In this document: positions 10,347-22,363 of the stretch, piece after piece
Position numbering within the stretch: position 1 is the stretch's first letter
Layout: every line of letters begins with the position of its first letter
Assembly (NCBI RefSeq): GCF_003700275.1
Contig: NZ_RBRE01000044.1
Location: 1-64,000, forward strand
Direction: 5' to 3'
Origin: Pseudomonas cichorii
GTDB taxonomy: Bacteria; Pseudomonadota; Gammaproteobacteria; Pseudomonadales; Pseudomonadaceae
DNA length: 64,000 bases
Program-made: the position numbers and the translations under genes
The notes under the pieces: model-generated
Told to the model about the DNA's origin: nothing
The model's input: only the letters and a program-made list of their open reading frames with translations
The model's database searches: none

Positions 10347-10852
10347 TGGCTTGGCTCCTTCGCCTCGGTGCGGCCCAGGTGGAATGCCGTGATGGCTGCA
10401 GCCAGCAGCAGCATCGAGGCCAGTTCCACGACCAGCAGATAAGGCCCGAACAGGCTGATACCGACTGCCTTGGCGTCGACTGTGGTGTGACCGACGCCAG
10501 CGCCGGTCGGGTTGGCGAACAGCACATACAGCAGTTCAGCCAGCAGCAGTACGCCAAGAATGGTCGGACCGATCCAGATGCCGGGCTTGAGCCAGACACG
10601 TTCCTGCTGAACCGAGGCCGGGCCCAGGTTCAGCATCATGACCACAAACACGAACAGGACCATGATCGCGCCGGCATAGGCGATGACTTCCAGGACCCCG
10701 GCGAACGGTGCGCCAAGGCTGAAAAAGGTCATCGCCACTGCGATCAGCGAAATGATCAGGTAGAGCAGGGCGTGCACCGGGTTCGTATTCGTGATCACCC
10801 GCAGGGTGGACACGACAGCGATGCCGGATGCGAAATAGAAAGCGAATTCCAT
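10343..10852 (-). CDS. nuoJ: NADH-quinone oxidoreductase subunit J
   Basis: A 169-residue membrane subunit with five predicted helices. It contains the conserved helix-3 region [19 protein letters not shown], known in complex I for a pi-bulge that switches conformation during turnover. Length and position between nuoI and nuoK are standard. The start is ten bases after the nuoI stop. Confidence 0.97.
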   Translation of the reverse strand: MEFAFYFASGIAVVSTLRVITNTNPVHALLYLIISLIAVAMTFFSLGAPFAGVLEVIAYAGAIMVLFVFVVMMLNLGPASVQQERVWLKPGIWIGPTILGVLLLAELLYVLFANPTGAGVGHTTVDAKAVGISLFGPYLLVVELASMLLLAAAITAFHLGRTEAKEPSQ

Positions 10853-10862
10853 CTTTACTTCC

Positions 10863-11411
10863 TTAAGGCAGCAAGCTCTTGACGTTGATCGGTTCGGCTT
10901 CGTTCTGTGCAGAGCCCTTGGGCTTGCCAGCGATAGCCATACCGGCGACGCGATAGAAGTTATAGTCGGGGTTCTTGCCGGGGCCGGAGATCAGCAGATC
11001 TTCTTTCTCGTAAACCAGATCCTGACGTTTGAACTCGGCCATCTCGAAATCCGGTGTCAGCTGGATTGCGGTGGTCGGGCAGGCTTCTTCGCACAGGCCG
11101 CAGAAAATGCAACGCGAGAAGTTGATGCGGAAAAAGTCCGGGTACCAACGGCCATCTTCGGTTTCAGCCTTCTGCAGTGAAATGCAACCGACCGGGCAAG
11201 CCACGGCGCACAGGTTGCAGGCCACGCAGCGCTCTTCGCCGTCGGGGTCGCGGGTCAGGACGATACGGCCGCGATAGCGCGGTGGCAGGTAGACCGCCTC
11301 TTCCGGATATTGCAGGGTGTCGCGTTTGCGGAAGCCATGGCCGAAAACCATTATCAGGCTGCGCAACTGGGTACCAGTACCCTTAACGATGTCGCCAATA
11401 TATTTGAACAT
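10863..11411 (-). CDS. nuoI: NADH-quinone oxidoreductase subunit I
   Basis: A 182-residue peripheral-arm ferredoxin subunit that binds clusters N6a and N6b. The two 4Fe-4S motifs are explicit: [12 protein letters not shown] and [12 protein letters not shown]. It passes electrons from NuoG to the N2 cluster in NuoB. A short spacer of 11 bases separates it from nuoH. Confidence 0.98.
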   Translation of the reverse strand: MFKYIGDIVKGTGTQLRSLIMVFGHGFRKRDTLQYPEEAVYLPPRYRGRIVLTRDPDGEERCVACNLCAVACPVGCISLQKAETEDGRWYPDFFRINFSRCIFCGLCEEACPTTAIQLTPDFEMAEFKRQDLVYEKEDLLISGPGKNPDYNFYRVAGMAIAGKPKGSAQNEAEPINVKSLLP

Positions 11412-11422
11412 GGGTCAAATCC

Positions 11423-12430
11423 TCACTGAACCGAGCCTGCCGGCGTGTTCAACAACACGATCGCAGCAGTCACCAGCAAATTGATCAGGGTCAGCGGCAG
11501 ACAGAATTTCCAGCTGAAGTCCATTACCTGGTCATAGCGTGGGCGCGGGATAGAGGCGCGCAGCAGGATGAACAGCATGATGAAGAATGCGGTCTTCAGG
11601 GCAAACCAGACAAACGACAGCTGCGGCAGGATATCGAACGGGCCGTGCCAGCCGCCGAAGAACAGAGTCACCAGCAACGCCGAGATCAGGATGATCCCGA
11701 TGTATTCACCAACGAAGAACATGCCCCATTTCATGCCGGCATATTCAATGTGGTAGCCGTCGGCCAGTTCCTGTTCCGCTTCCGGCTGGTCGAAGGGGTG
11801 ACGGTGAGTCACGGCAACGCCAGCGATGAAGAAGGTACAGAAGCCGAAGAACTGCGGAATGATGAACCACAGGTTCTGTGCCTGGTATTCAACGATGTCG
11901 CGCATGTTGAACGAACCGACCTGAACCACGACACCCATCAGCGCCAGACCCATGAACACTTCATAGGATACGGTCTGTGCCGAGGCACGCAGGCTGCCGA
12001 GCAGGGCGTACTTGTTGTTACTCGACCAGCCGGCGAACAGCACGGCATAGACCGAAAGACCGGCCATGGCAAAGAAGAACAGCAGGCCGATGTTCAGGTC
12101 CGCCACGCCCCAGGTCGGGGTGATCGGGATGACGGCAAAGGCAATCAGCAAGGCGCTCATGGCCACGACCGGCGCCAGGGTGAAGATCACCTTGTCGGCA
12201 AACGGAGGCGTCCAGTCTTCCTTGAAGAACATTTTCAGCATGTCGGCAGCGATCTGGAACATGCCGAACGGGCCGACGCGGTTCGGACCATAACGGTCCT
12301 GCCACCAGCCCAGCAGGCGACGTTCGACAAAGCTCAGCAGCGCGCCGCAGACCACCACGGCCAGCAGCACGACGATGGCTTTCACGACCGCGATGATGGC
12401 GTCGATCACATCAGGGGTAAACCAGCTCAT
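11423..12430 (-). CDS. nuoH: NADH-quinone oxidoreductase subunit H
   Basis: A 335-residue membrane subunit with about eight helices that forms most of the quinone chamber at the junction of the two arms. Recognisable segments include [37 protein letters not shown] and the loop [11 protein letters not shown]. Its start overlaps the nuoG stop by four bases. Confidence 0.98.
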   Translation of the reverse strand: MSWFTPDVIDAIIAVVKAIVVLLAVVVCGALLSFVERRLLGWWQDRYGPNRVGPFGMFQIAADMLKMFFKEDWTPPFADKVIFTLAPVVAMSALLIAFAVIPITPTWGVADLNIGLLFFFAMAGLSVYAVLFAGWSSNNKYALLGSLRASAQTVSYEVFMGLALMGVVVQVGSFNMRDIVEYQAQNLWFIIPQFFGFCTFFIAGVAVTHRHPFDQPEAEQELADGYHIEYAGMKWGMFFVGEYIGIILISALLVTLFFGGWHGPFDILPQLSFVWFALKTAFFIMLFILLRASIPRPRYDQVMDFSWKFCLPLTLINLLVTAAIVLLNTPAGSVQ

Positions 12431-15141
12431 TGTGCTGCCTCCTGAAGACCGTCAACCGATTTGCCGAAGACCGCCGCCGGAATGCCAGCCAGACCGACCG
12501 GCAATGCGACCATGCCTGCACCCAGCTCTTCATTGATGCGCAACGGCAGACGCAGGGTCTGACCCGCAACGCTCAGGGCCAGCAGGGCACCTTCGTTGAC
12601 GCCCAGGCGATCGGCTTCGGATTTGGCCAGTGCAACGTAGGCCTCGGGAATGCGGCTCTGGACCGGAGCGGCTTTTGAAGAGTTCTCTTCACTGCCGAAC
12701 AGGTGATAGAACGGCACCACTTTCCAGGTTCCCTGGGCCGGCGAGAAGGCGCCCGGCACGTTGGAGAACCAGTTGAGGTTGTCGCCCTGGCTTTCGATCA
12801 GGCGAATACCCGGATCACCGGCACGCAGGTGACCACCGACTTCGTCCTGGAACTTGTTCCAGGCCTGCGGCGAGTTCCAGCCCGGAGACCAGGCGAACGG
12901 CACTTGCTGACGAGGTTCGGCAGAGCCCGAGTAACCTTCCATGGAGAAAGCGAACGCGGTGTCCTGATCCTGTGGAGTACGCGGTTCATGCACGCTGATG
13001 TTGGCGCGCATGGCGGTACGGCCACTGTAGCGCAGTGGTTCGCGCGCCAGTTTCATGCCCTTGATGCGGAACGAGGCAGATGGAGCCGCGTTGATGACAC
13101 CGGCCAGTTGCGTATTGCTTTGTGCGCAGGCAGCGGTGACGTGGTCCAGCTGGGTCCAGTCCACCGGCTTGTTCAGCAGGGTCGAGCGCAGGGCATGCAG
13201 CCAGCGCCAGCCTTCGTGAACCAGAATGCTGGCGTCCAGGTAAGTCGGATCGAACACCTGGAAGAAGCGCTGGGCGCGGCCTTCCTGGCTGACCAGCGTA
13301 CCGTCGCCTTCAGCGAAGCTGGCGGCTGGCAGGACCAGATGCGCACGATCACCGGTAGCGGTCTTCTGATGGTCAGCCACGATGACCACTTTCGCGGCGC
13401 TCAGGGCTGCATCGACCTTGGCGGCATCGGTGCGTGTGTACAGGTCGTTTTCCAGCACGACGATGGCGTCGGCCTTGCCATCGATCACTGTTTGCAGGGC
13501 TGCATCGACCGATTCGCCACCGAGCATGGCCAGGCCAAGGCTGTTGGCTTCCGGCACGACCAGGCTGATGGAGCCTTCCTTGTCGCGCAGCTTCAGGGCC
13601 TTGGCGATGTTCGCAGCAGCTTCGATCAGGGCTTTGGAGCCCAGCGAAGTACCGGCGATGATCAGCGGGCGCTTGGCGGCGAGCAGGGCATCGGCAATAC
13701 GCTTGGCCAGCTCCAGCGCTTCAGCGTCCAGACCTTCGACGGCCGGTGCGCTGGCGTCCAGAGCGTGAGCCACGGCAAAACCGATACGCGCCAGATCGTC
13801 CGGAGCGGCGTGTACACACTCCTCGGCGATGTCGTCGAGTCGGGTTTCAGCCAGGCTGGCGATGAACAGCGGGTTCAGTGCGTTCTGACCGATGTTTTTC
13901 ACTGCGGCGTTGAGCCATGGCTGTACGCGCATGGCGTCGGCCATCTCTTCGGCCTTGCCCTTGACCGATTGACGCAGGGCCAGGGCCACACGTGCTGCAG
14001 TCTGGGTCAGGTCTTCACCGAGGACGAAGATCGCATCGTGATCTTCGATATCGCGCATGTTCGGGATCGGCAGCGGGCTGTCCTTGAGGACCTGCATCAC
14101 CAGACGGATACGCTCCAGCTCGCCGGCTTCGATACCCGAGTAGAAATGCTCGGCACCGACCAGTTCACGCAGCGCATAGTTGCTTTCCAGGCTGGCGCGT
14201 GGCGAGCCGATACCGACGATGTTGCGACCGCGCAGCAGGTCGGCAGCCGTGTCCAGAGCCGCATCGAGGCTCAGCTTGCTGCCATCGGCCAGCAATGGCT
14301 GACGCGGACGGTCTTCGCGGTTGACGTAGCCATAGCCGAAACGGCCACGGTCGCACAGGAAGTACTGGTTCACCGAACCGTTGAAACGGTTTTCGATGCG
14401 ACGCAGTTCACCGTAGCGCTCGCCCGGGCTGATATTGCAGCCGCTGGAGCAGCCATGGCAGATGCTCGGCGAGAACTGCATGTCCCATTTACGGTTGTAA
14501 CGCTCGGAGTGAGTCTTGTCGGTGAACACACCGGTCGGGCAGACCTCGGTGAGGTTGCCGGAGAACTCGCTTTCCAGCACGCCATCTTCGACGCGACCGA
14601 AGTACACGTTGTCGTGAGCGCCAAAAACACCCAGGTCGGTGCCGCCTGCGTAGTCTTTATAGAAACGTACGCAACGGTAGCAGGCGATGCAGCGGTTCAT
14701 CTCGTGGGAAATGAACGGGCCGAGGTCCTGGTTCTGGTGGGTACGCTTGGTGAAGCGATAACGGCGCTCGTTGTGGCCGGTCATCACGGTCATGTCTTGC
14801 AGGTGGCAATGACCGCCTTCCTCGCAGACCGGGCAGTCATGCGGGTGGTTGGTCATCAGCCACTCGACGACACTGGCGCGGAACGCCTTGGATTCGTCAT
14901 CGTCGATGGAGATCCAGGTGTTGTCGGTGGCCGGGGTCATGCAGGACATGACGATGCGACCACGGGTGTCGTTCTCGTCGTTGTACTGCTTGACCGCGCA
15001 TTGGCGACAGGCACCAACGCTGCCAAGAGCGGGGTGCCAGCAGAAGTAAGGAATGTCGAGGCCCAGCGACAGACATGCCTGTAACAGGTTGTCTGCCCCG
15101 TCGACTTCGAGCGCTTTGCCGTCTACGTGGATAGTGGCCAT
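12427..15141 (-). CDS. nuoG: NADH-quinone oxidoreductase subunit G
   Basis: A 904-residue iron-sulfur subunit of the NADH-oxidising arm. The N-terminal ferredoxin domain has the 2Fe-2S cysteines ([16 protein letters not shown]). Next come the His-Cys segment for cluster N5 ([14 protein letters not shown]), the CIACYRC and CPTGVF cluster region, and the bacterial-type N7 motif CHGCSSGC. The rest is a molybdopterin-oxidoreductase-like domain that no longer binds cofactor. A 134-base spacer, unusual for this operon, precedes it and holds a perfect hairpin. Confidence 0.98.
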   Translation of the reverse strand: MATIHVDGKALEVDGADNLLQACLSLGLDIPYFCWHPALGSVGACRQCAVKQYNDENDTRGRIVMSCMTPATDNTWISIDDDESKAFRASVVEWLMTNHPHDCPVCEEGGHCHLQDMTVMTGHNERRYRFTKRTHQNQDLGPFISHEMNRCIACYRCVRFYKDYAGGTDLGVFGAHDNVYFGRVEDGVLESEFSGNLTEVCPTGVFTDKTHSERYNRKWDMQFSPSICHGCSSGCNISPGERYGELRRIENRFNGSVNQYFLCDRGRFGYGYVNREDRPRQPLLADGSKLSLDAALDTAADLLRGRNIVGIGSPRASLESNYALRELVGAEHFYSGIEAGELERIRLVMQVLKDSPLPIPNMRDIEDHDAIFVLGEDLTQTAARVALALRQSVKGKAEEMADAMRVQPWLNAAVKNIGQNALNPLFIASLAETRLDDIAEECVHAAPDDLARIGFAVAHALDASAPAVEGLDAEALELAKRIADALLAAKRPLIIAGTSLGSKALIEAAANIAKALKLRDKEGSISLVVPEANSLGLAMLGGESVDAALQTVIDGKADAIVVLENDLYTRTDAAKVDAALSAAKVVIVADHQKTATGDRAHLVLPAASFAEGDGTLVSQEGRAQRFFQVFDPTYLDASILVHEGWRWLHALRSTLLNKPVDWTQLDHVTAACAQSNTQLAGVINAAPSASFRIKGMKLAREPLRYSGRTAMRANISVHEPRTPQDQDTAFAFSMEGYSGSAEPRQQVPFAWSPGWNSPQAWNKFQDEVGGHLRAGDPGIRLIESQGDNLNWFSNVPGAFSPAQGTWKVVPFYHLFGSEENSSKAAPVQSRIPEAYVALAKSEADRLGVNEGALLALSVAGQTLRLPLRINEELGAGMVALPVGLAGIPAAVFGKSVDGLQEAAQ

Positions 15142-15241
15142 GGTTCAAAGGTCTTCGTTGGCCCGGTGTCAGCGGGCGTGGCTAATGGAATCTTGTTATT
15201 CGTGCGACTCGAAACAGCCTTTGGGGCGTCATCGCACGTTG

Positions 15242-15265
15242 GGTGAAGGGCAAGGGCCCTTCACC
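15242..15265 (-). promoter_or_regulatory. Perfect intra-operon hairpin between nuoF and nuoG
   Basis: A 10-bp perfect stem (15242-15251 with 15256-15265) with loop AAGG lies 10 bases after the nuoF stop in the only long spacer of the nuo operon. There is no T-tract, so it is not a standard terminator. An RNA-processing or 3'-end-protecting role, tuning nuoA-F against nuoG-N, is inferred. Confidence 0.6.
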
Positions 15266-15275
15266 TTGCAAAGTG

Positions 15276-16631
15276 TCACGCGCCGACGATGATCGGACGT
15301 GCCAGAGGCGGGACGGTAGCGCTGGTGGGCGCGATACCGGCCTCGAACTCCGGGCGGAAATACTTGATCGCGCTGCCCAATGGCTCCACGGCTCCCGGTG
15401 CGTGTGCACAGAAGGTCTTGCCAGGGCCGAGGAAACCGACCAGACCGAGCAGCGTCTCGATATCACCGGCTTGCCCCTGGCCTTTCTCCAGCGACCGCAG
15501 CAGCTTGACGCTCCATGGCAGGCCATCGCGGCAAGGGGTGCAGAAGCCGCAGGATTCGCGGGCGAAGAACTCTTCCATGTTGCGCAGCAGGGACACCATG
15601 TTGATGCTGTCATCTACCGCCATGGCCAGACCGGTGCCCATACGGGTGCCGACCTTGGCGATGCCGCCAGCGTACATTTGTGCATCGAGGTGTTCTGGCA
15701 ACAGGAAGCCGGTCCCGGCGCCACCTGGCTGCCAGCACTTGAGCTTGTAGCCATCGCGCATGCCGCCGGCATAGTCCTCGAACAGCTCGCGAGCGGTAAC
15801 GCCGAATGGCAGTTCCCACAGGCCAGGGTTCTTCACTTTGCCGGAGAAGCCCATCAGCTTGGTGCCGTGGTCTTCACTGCCTTCGCGGGCGAGGGATTTG
15901 TACCAGTCAACGCCGTCGCCGATGATGGCCGGTACGTTGCACAGGGTTTCGACGTTGTTGACGCAGGTCGGCTTGCCCCAGACGCCGACAGCGGCGGGGA
16001 AGGGCGGCTTGGAACGCGGGTTGGCGCGACGGCCTTCCAGGGAGTTGATCAGTGCGGTTTCTTCGCCGCAGATGTAACGCCCGGCGCCGGTGTGGACGAA
16101 CAGCTCGAAATCGAAGCCGCTGCCCAGGATGTTCTTGCCCAGCAGGCCGGCTGCCTTGGCTTCTTCCACCGCACGGTTCAGGTGCTTGGCAGCGGTGGTG
16201 TACTCGCCGCGCAGGAAGATGTAGCCACGGTAGGTTTTCAGTGCGCGGGCACTGATCAGCATACCTTCGATCAGCAGATGGGGCAGTTGCTCCATCAGCA
16301 TCCGGTCTTTCCAGGTGTTGGGTTCCATCTCATCCGCGTTGCACAGCAGGTAGCGGATGTTCATGGATTCGTCTTTGGGCATCAGGCCCCACTTCACACC
16401 CGTGGGAAAGCCTGCACCGCCGCGGCCCTTGAGGCCGGCGTCCTTGACGGTCTGGACGATGTCGTCCTGCGACATGTCGGCGAACGCCTTGCGCGCAGCC
16501 GCGTAGCCGTTCTTGGTCTGGTATTCGTCGAGCCATACCGGCTCGGCATCGTCACGCAGACGCCAGGTCAGGGGATGGGTTTCTGCACTCCGTGCGATAC
16601 GGTTGGCAGGGCCGAAGGAAGTCAGGGTCAT
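15276..16631 (-). CDS. nuoF: NADH-quinone oxidoreductase subunit F
   Basis: A 451-residue flavoprotein subunit that oxidises NADH. The FMN/NADH site shows the glycine-rich [14 protein letters not shown]. Cluster N3 cysteines are in [12 protein letters not shown] plus the later [12 protein letters not shown]. The start overlaps the nuoE stop by four bases (ATGA), consistent with the NuoE-NuoF-NuoG module assembling together. Confidence 0.98.
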   Translation of the reverse strand: MTLTSFGPANRIARSAETHPLTWRLRDDAEPVWLDEYQTKNGYAAARKAFADMSQDDIVQTVKDAGLKGRGGAGFPTGVKWGLMPKDESMNIRYLLCNADEMEPNTWKDRMLMEQLPHLLIEGMLISARALKTYRGYIFLRGEYTTAAKHLNRAVEEAKAAGLLGKNILGSGFDFELFVHTGAGRYICGEETALINSLEGRRANPRSKPPFPAAVGVWGKPTCVNNVETLCNVPAIIGDGVDWYKSLAREGSEDHGTKLMGFSGKVKNPGLWELPFGVTARELFEDYAGGMRDGYKLKCWQPGGAGTGFLLPEHLDAQMYAGGIAKVGTRMGTGLAMAVDDSINMVSLLRNMEEFFARESCGFCTPCRDGLPWSVKLLRSLEKGQGQAGDIETLLGLVGFLGPGKTFCAHAPGAVEPLGSAIKYFRPEFEAGIAPTSATVPPLARPIIVGA

Positions 16632-17125
16632 ACGTAGCCCTCCAGCAGTTTGGCAACGCCAGCAGGCTGTACGTCACCGAAAGTGTCGTCGTCGATCATC
16701 AGGGCCGGAGCCTTGTCGCAGTTGCCCAGGCAGCAGACCGGCAACAGCGTGAAGCGGCCGTCGGCTGTGGTCTGGCCAAGGCCGATGCCCAGTTTGCTCT
16801 GGATTTCGCCGACGACCGATTCATGGCCGCCGATGTAGCAGACCATGCTGTCGCAGACGCGGATGATGTGACGGCCGACCGGCTGACGGAAGATCTGGCT
16901 GTAGAACGTTGCCACGCCTTCGACGTCGCTGGCAGGAATGCCCAGGATCTCGCCGATCGCGTAGATGGCGCCATCCGGCACCCAGCCACGTTCCTTCTGG
17001 ACGATCTTGAGGGCTTCGATGGACGCCGCGCGCGGGTCTTCGTAGTGATGCAGCTCGTGCTCGATGGCCGAGCGTTCGGTTTCGCTCAGGGCGAAACGGT
17101 CTGTCTGGATAAGCGTGCTGTTCAT
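16628..17125 (-). CDS. nuoE: NADH-quinone oxidoreductase subunit E
   Basis: A 165-residue thioredoxin-like subunit carrying the 2Fe-2S cluster N1a. The four ligands are visible as C-x4-C in [12 protein letters not shown] and C-x3-C in [11 protein letters not shown]. It begins two bases after the nuoCD stop and overlaps nuoF. Confidence 0.97.
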   Translation of the reverse strand: MNSTLIQTDRFALSETERSAIEHELHHYEDPRAASIEALKIVQKERGWVPDGAIYAIGEILGIPASDVEGVATFYSQIFRQPVGRHIIRVCDSMVCYIGGHESVVGEIQSKLGIGLGQTTADGRFTLLPVCCLGNCDKAPALMIDDDTFGDVQPAGVAKLLEGYV

Positions 17126-17127
17126 GC

Positions 17128-18918
<1,791 letters not shown>

Positions 18919-18982
18919 TCACTTCGGTCAACGTACAGAATCAACCCGAGTCTTGTCTTTTTTATAAGAAGAACGGGATGGA

Positions 18983-19657
18983 TCAGACTTCGTCGGGGCT
19001 GCGCAGGTTGGTGACCTGGATACGCTGTTCGCGGCGCTGTTCCTTTTGCGACGGCATTTCGGCGCGATACACGCCTTGATCACCGACGACCCAGGAAAGA
19101 GGACGACGCTCCTGGCCAATGGATTCCTGCAGCAGCATTAAGCCTTGCAGGAAAGCCTCTGGGCGGGGCGGGCAGCCGGGCACGTACACATCGACAGGAA
19201 GGAACTTGTCCACGCCCTGTACCACAGAGTAGATGTCGTACATGCCACCGGAGTTGGCGCACGAACCCATGGAGATGACCCATTTGGGCTCAAGCATTTG
19301 CTCGTAGAGACGCTGGATGATCGGTGCCATCTTGATGAAGCAAGTCCCGGCAATAACCATGAAATCCGCCTGACGCGGCGATGCCCGGATGACTTCGGCG
19401 CCAAAGCGGGCGATGTCGTGGGGCGCCGTGAAGGCGGTGGTCATTTCCACATAGCAGCACGACAGGCCGAAGTTGTATGGCCACAGGGAGTTTTTACGCC
19501 CCCAGTTGACCGCACCATTCAGCACGTCTTCCAGCTTGCCCATGTAGATGTTCTTGTGGACTTGATCTTCTAACGGATCGGAAACGGTTTCCCGTTTGCC
19601 GATTGGATACTGCTCGTTTGGAGCATCCGGGTCGATCCTGGTGAGATTGTATTGCAT
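18983..19657 (-). CDS. nuoB: NADH-quinone oxidoreductase subunit B
   Basis: A 224-residue subunit that holds cluster N2, the last electron carrier before quinone. The four ligands, including the unusual adjacent pair, are seen in [20 protein letters not shown] and [13 protein letters not shown] at 19657, with GAGG eight bases upstream, is preferred to a TTG six bases earlier. Confidence 0.98.
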   Translation of the reverse strand: MQYNLTRIDPDAPNEQYPIGKRETVSDPLEDQVHKNIYMGKLEDVLNGAVNWGRKNSLWPYNFGLSCCYVEMTTAFTAPHDIARFGAEVIRASPRQADFMVIAGTCFIKMAPIIQRLYEQMLEPKWVISMGSCANSGGMYDIYSVVQGVDKFLPVDVYVPGCPPRPEAFLQGLMLLQESIGQERRPLSWVVGDQGVYRAEMPSQKEQRREQRIQVTNLRSPDEV

Positions 19658-19667
19658 CGCCAAAGCC

Positions 19668-20081
19668 TCATTGTTTTAGCTTCGCTTGCCGGTTACGACG
19701 ACCTTCAGGAGCCCAATCAAGCGCTCCAACCCGCCATAGGTAGACAAGACCTGCCAACAGAATTGCTATGAAAACGAGAGCTTCGACGAATCCGGTCCAG
19801 CCGCTTTCGCGGACGGACACAGACCAGGCAAAGAGAAAAAGGGCTTCAATGTCAAAGATCACGAAGAGCATCGCGACCAGATAGAATTTTGCGGAGAGGC
19901 GCAGGCGAGCACTGCCTGTAGGCAGCATGCCGGACTCGAAAGGTTCGTTCTTGCTGCGACCCCAGGCCTTGCTTCCCAGCAGGCTTGAGACACCGAGCAT
20001 GAAGGCGCAAAGACCGACAACACCCAAAAGGAAAATGGCGAAGCCCCAGTTGTGGGCAATCAAACCTGTCGTTTCGGGCAT
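19668..20081 (-). CDS. nuoA: NADH-quinone oxidoreductase subunit A
   Basis: A 137-residue membrane subunit with three helices and the conserved loop [19 protein letters not shown], which contacts the quinone cavity and changes conformation. The helix-2 acidic motif is [12 protein letters not shown]. The open frame runs 54 codons further upstream, but the family starts at METTG/MPETTG, so ATG at 20081 is used. It is the first gene of the thirteen-gene operon. Confidence 0.96.
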   Translation of the reverse strand: MPETTGLIAHNWGFAIFLLGVVGLCAFMLGVSSLLGSKAWGRSKNEPFESGMLPTGSARLRLSAKFYLVAMLFVIFDIEALFLFAWSVSVRESGWTGFVEALVFIAILLAGLVYLWRVGALDWAPEGRRNRQAKLKQ

Positions 20082-20170
20082 GCTGGCAGTCCTTAGATAG
20101 AGAGCAAAGGTCTCTGTGCTTGATAAAGAGTGAGTCCGTGACGATATGTCGCAGCGGGAGCATCGGATTG

Positions 20171-20199
20171 ATTTTATGTGTAAATACTTGGCAAGTAAA
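20171..20199 (-). promoter_or_regulatory. Candidate sigma-70 promoter of the nuo operon
   Basis: On the minus strand, TTTACT (-35) and TAAAAT (-10) are separated by exactly 17 bases in an AT-rich stretch. Transcription would start near 20164, leaving an untranslated leader of about 83 bases before nuoA. Confidence 0.4.
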
Positions 20200-20335
20200 T
20201 TTTCTACATCAAAATTATTTAATGAATTAATCGCACAAGGCATCTAGTCATGGCTGTGAGGCCTACAGGCCGGGCCTTGCCAAGGTTTTCACTAATTATC
20301 GGGGTAAATAGTGAAAAGCAATAAAAGGTAATTTG

Positions 20336-20354
20336 AATGATAATTGATATCATT
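20336..20354. promoter_or_regulatory. Fur-box-like palindrome
   Basis: The arms AATGATA and TATCATT are separated by five bases. Read as a 7-1-7 Fur motif, the central 15 bases match 12 of 14 arm positions of TGATAAT-N-ATTATCA. It lies about 255 bases upstream of nuoA, so iron-responsive control of nuo or of an unannotated transcript is possible. The evidence is motif similarity only. Confidence 0.35.
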
Positions 20355-20486
20355 TGAAAGGGCGTTTGATAGTGTGTCGAGGCATGCCGTGGTCCGGTTC
20401 TGTTTTTATTAACACATTACAGTTGTATCACTGCAAACCGTATCAAGGCTTGTCCCGGATCAATGCGCTCGGCTTGCACATGCAAA

Positions 20487-20510
20487 ACAGGCCACCCTGG
20501 GGTGGCCTGT
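20487..20510 (-). terminator. aceA terminator
   Basis: A 10-bp stem (20487-20496 with 20501-20510) is followed on the minus strand by TTTTGC, 25 bases after the aceA stop. There is no T-run on the plus strand, so it acts leftward. Confidence 0.8.
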
Positions 20511-20534
20511 CCGCTCAACTGCTTGCCTGGGTGA

Positions 20535-21860
20535 TCAGTGGAACTGTTCTTCCTCGGTAGAGCCTTTCAGTGCAGTGACCGATGAGGTGCCGCCCTGGAT
20601 CACGGTGGTCATGTCGTCGAAATAGCCGGTTCCCACTTCCTGCTGGTGAGCCACGAAGGTGTAGCCCTTGGCGGCGTCGGCAAACTCCTGCTCTTGCAGC
20701 TTGACGTAGGCAGTCATGTCGTTGCGGGCATAGTCATGGGCCAGGTTGAACATGCTGTGCCACATGTTGTGGATGCCTGCCAGGGTAATGAACTGATGCT
20801 TGTAGCCCATCGCCGATAGCTCGCGCTGGAATTTGGCGATGGTCGCGTCGTCCAGGTTCTTCTTCCAGTTGAAGGACGGCGAGCAGTTGTACGACAGCAA
20901 CTGGTCCGGGTATTCCTTCTTGATGGCTTCGGCGAAGCGCCGGGCTTCGTCCAGGTCCGGCTTGGCGGTTTCACACCAGATCAGGTCCGCATAAGGCGCA
21001 TAGGCCAGGCCGCGGGAGATGGCTTGATCCAGGCCGGCACGCACTTTGTAGAAACCTTCATGGGTGCGGTCGCCAGTGACGAAAGGCTTGTCGTAAGGGT
21101 CGCAGTCGGAAGTCAGCAGGTCGGCGGCGTTGGCGTCGGTACGCGCCAGGATAATCGTCGGCACACCTGCAACGTCGGCAGCCAGGCGCGCTGCGACCAG
21201 TTTCTGCACGGCTTCCTGAGTCGGCACTAGTACCTTGCCGCCCATGTGGCCGCATTTTTTGACGGACGCCAGTTGATCCTCGAAATGCACCCCGGCAGCG
21301 CCTGCCTCGATCATGCTTTTCATCAGTTCATAAGCGTTGAGCACGCCACCGAAGCCGGCTTCGGCATCGGCCACGATTGGCGCGAAATAATCGATATAGC
21401 CTTCATCGCCCGGGTTCTTGCCGGCTTTCCACTGGATCTGGTCGGCACGGCGGAACGAGTTGTTGATACGCTTGACCACGGTGGGAACCGAGTCCACCGG
21501 ATACAGTGACTGATCGGGATACATGGATTCGGCAGAGTTGTTGTCGGCGGCAACCTGCCAGCCCGAGAGGTAAATCGCCTGTATGCCTGCCTTGACCTGC
21601 TGCACTGCCTGGCCGCCCGTCAGGGCACCCATGCAGTTGACGAAGTCCTTGTCCGGGCGGAAAGACGGCCTGGCACCTTGAGTGACCAGATTCCACAGCT
21701 TGTCGGCGCCCATTTTTGCGAAGGTGTGTTCAGGTTGAACCGAGCCACGCAGGCGGACGACATCAGCAGCGGAATAGGTACGGGTCACATTTTTCCAGCG
21801 CGGATTTTCAGCCCAGTCTTTCTCGAGAGCCGCTATTTGTTGTTCGCGTGTCAGTGCCAT
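20535..21860 (-). CDS. aceA: Isocitrate lyase
   Basis: A 441-residue glyoxylate-shunt enzyme that cleaves isocitrate to succinate and glyoxylate, allowing growth on acetate and fatty acids. The catalytic signature [10 protein letters not shown] is present, as are the metal/substrate segments [12 protein letters not shown] and [11 protein letters not shown]. It starts at the ATG at 21860 with GAGG about nine bases upstream. The length is that of the short E. coli-like class, not the 531-residue P. aeruginosa type. Its competitors for isocitrate, two isocitrate dehydrogenases, are encoded 7-11 kb away. It is transcribed alone with its own terminator. Confidence 0.97.
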   Translation of the reverse strand: MALTREQQIAALEKDWAENPRWKNVTRTYSAADVVRLRGSVQPEHTFAKMGADKLWNLVTQGARPSFRPDKDFVNCMGALTGGQAVQQVKAGIQAIYLSGWQVAADNNSAESMYPDQSLYPVDSVPTVVKRINNSFRRADQIQWKAGKNPGDEGYIDYFAPIVADAEAGFGGVLNAYELMKSMIEAGAAGVHFEDQLASVKKCGHMGGKVLVPTQEAVQKLVAARLAADVAGVPTIILARTDANAADLLTSDCDPYDKPFVTGDRTHEGFYKVRAGLDQAISRGLAYAPYADLIWCETAKPDLDEARRFAEAIKKEYPDQLLSYNCSPSFNWKKNLDDATIAKFQRELSAMGYKHQFITLAGIHNMWHSMFNLAHDYARNDMTAYVKLQEQEFADAAKGYTFVAHQQEVGTGYFDDMTTVIQGGTSSVTALKGSTEEEQFH

Positions 21861-22363
21861 GGTGATAAACCTCATTGTCAGGTTTTGGTTGGAAGATCCT
21901 GCTCCGCCAAAACGCCCCGTTTATCGAAGGCACGGTAGATGGCTGCTCGCCTGTCAGAGGTCGGCAATCAAGCGGTGGCGACGGGGCGCGAAGTGGTCGG
22001 GAGGGAAGTTGGAGGTCGATACGACTCAAGGGGCAATCGGGCTCGTGGATGCCTTTTTGCCTCGCTCGAAAAACTCTGCCGATCAACCGCTAACGCTTGC
22101 GTCCCTCGGGACAACTTCGTTCCAGTCGTAACCTCGTCAAACTGCCTTGTGGGCAATATCGACAGGAATCGGCTCAGGCTTAGAGCTTCGATCCTGAGGC
22201 TTTTTGACGGCCTCTGATTAGCGGGAGCGAGGCAATCATGCCTCGCTCTTTTTTACCCGTCAAACGTTTTGTAGTGCTTTTTTGTGATCACTACATATTT
22301 GTTTGAATGCGACCGCCGGGTCACTAAAAGGCCCGTGGGTACCGGGTTTAGAGCCAGTGCCGA
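21861..22363. other. Intergenic region upstream of aceA with possible RNA locus
   Basis: About 500 bases without a convincing gene. Near aceA it must contain that gene's promoter. Toward its right end it holds two consecutive rightward terminator hairpins that follow no recognisable plus-strand gene. Open frames here (for example 21939-22217) have no plausible composition or family similarity. Confidence 0.6.
22173..22254 (+). terminator. Tandem rightward terminators without an upstream gene
   Basis: The first hairpin (CTCAGG at 22173-22178 with CCTGAG at 22193-22198) ends in five T residues. The second, stronger hairpin has a perfect 10-bp stem (22225-22234 with 22239-22248), loop ATCA and six T residues (22249-22254). 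Both point rightward, implying a plus-strand transcript from the aceA upstream region, probably a small RNA. The strong hairpin's minus-strand face lacks a T-run. Confidence 0.7.

Larger units (their letters stand above)
20082..20534. other. Intergenic region between nuoA and aceA
   Basis: This 453-base stretch is AT-rich near nuoA. It holds the candidate nuo promoter (20171-20199), a Fur-box-like palindrome (20336-20354) and the aceA terminator (20487-20510). No open frame with coding character was recognised. Confidence 0.7.

Noticed and set aside
12703..15084. Long plus-strand open frame (793 codons) opposite nuoG
   Set aside because: It is the complement of a well-supported GC-rich gene; the predicted protein has no family likeness and no ribosome site or operon context.
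20355..20510. PrrF-type Fur-regulated small RNA after the Fur-box-like site
   Set aside because: I did not recognise the PrrF core sequence, and the hairpin at the end has its T-run on the other strand, serving aceA.
21939..22217. 92-codon open frame upstream of aceA
   Set aside because: Composition is not protein-like and it runs through the first terminator hairpin; a non-coding RNA fits better.
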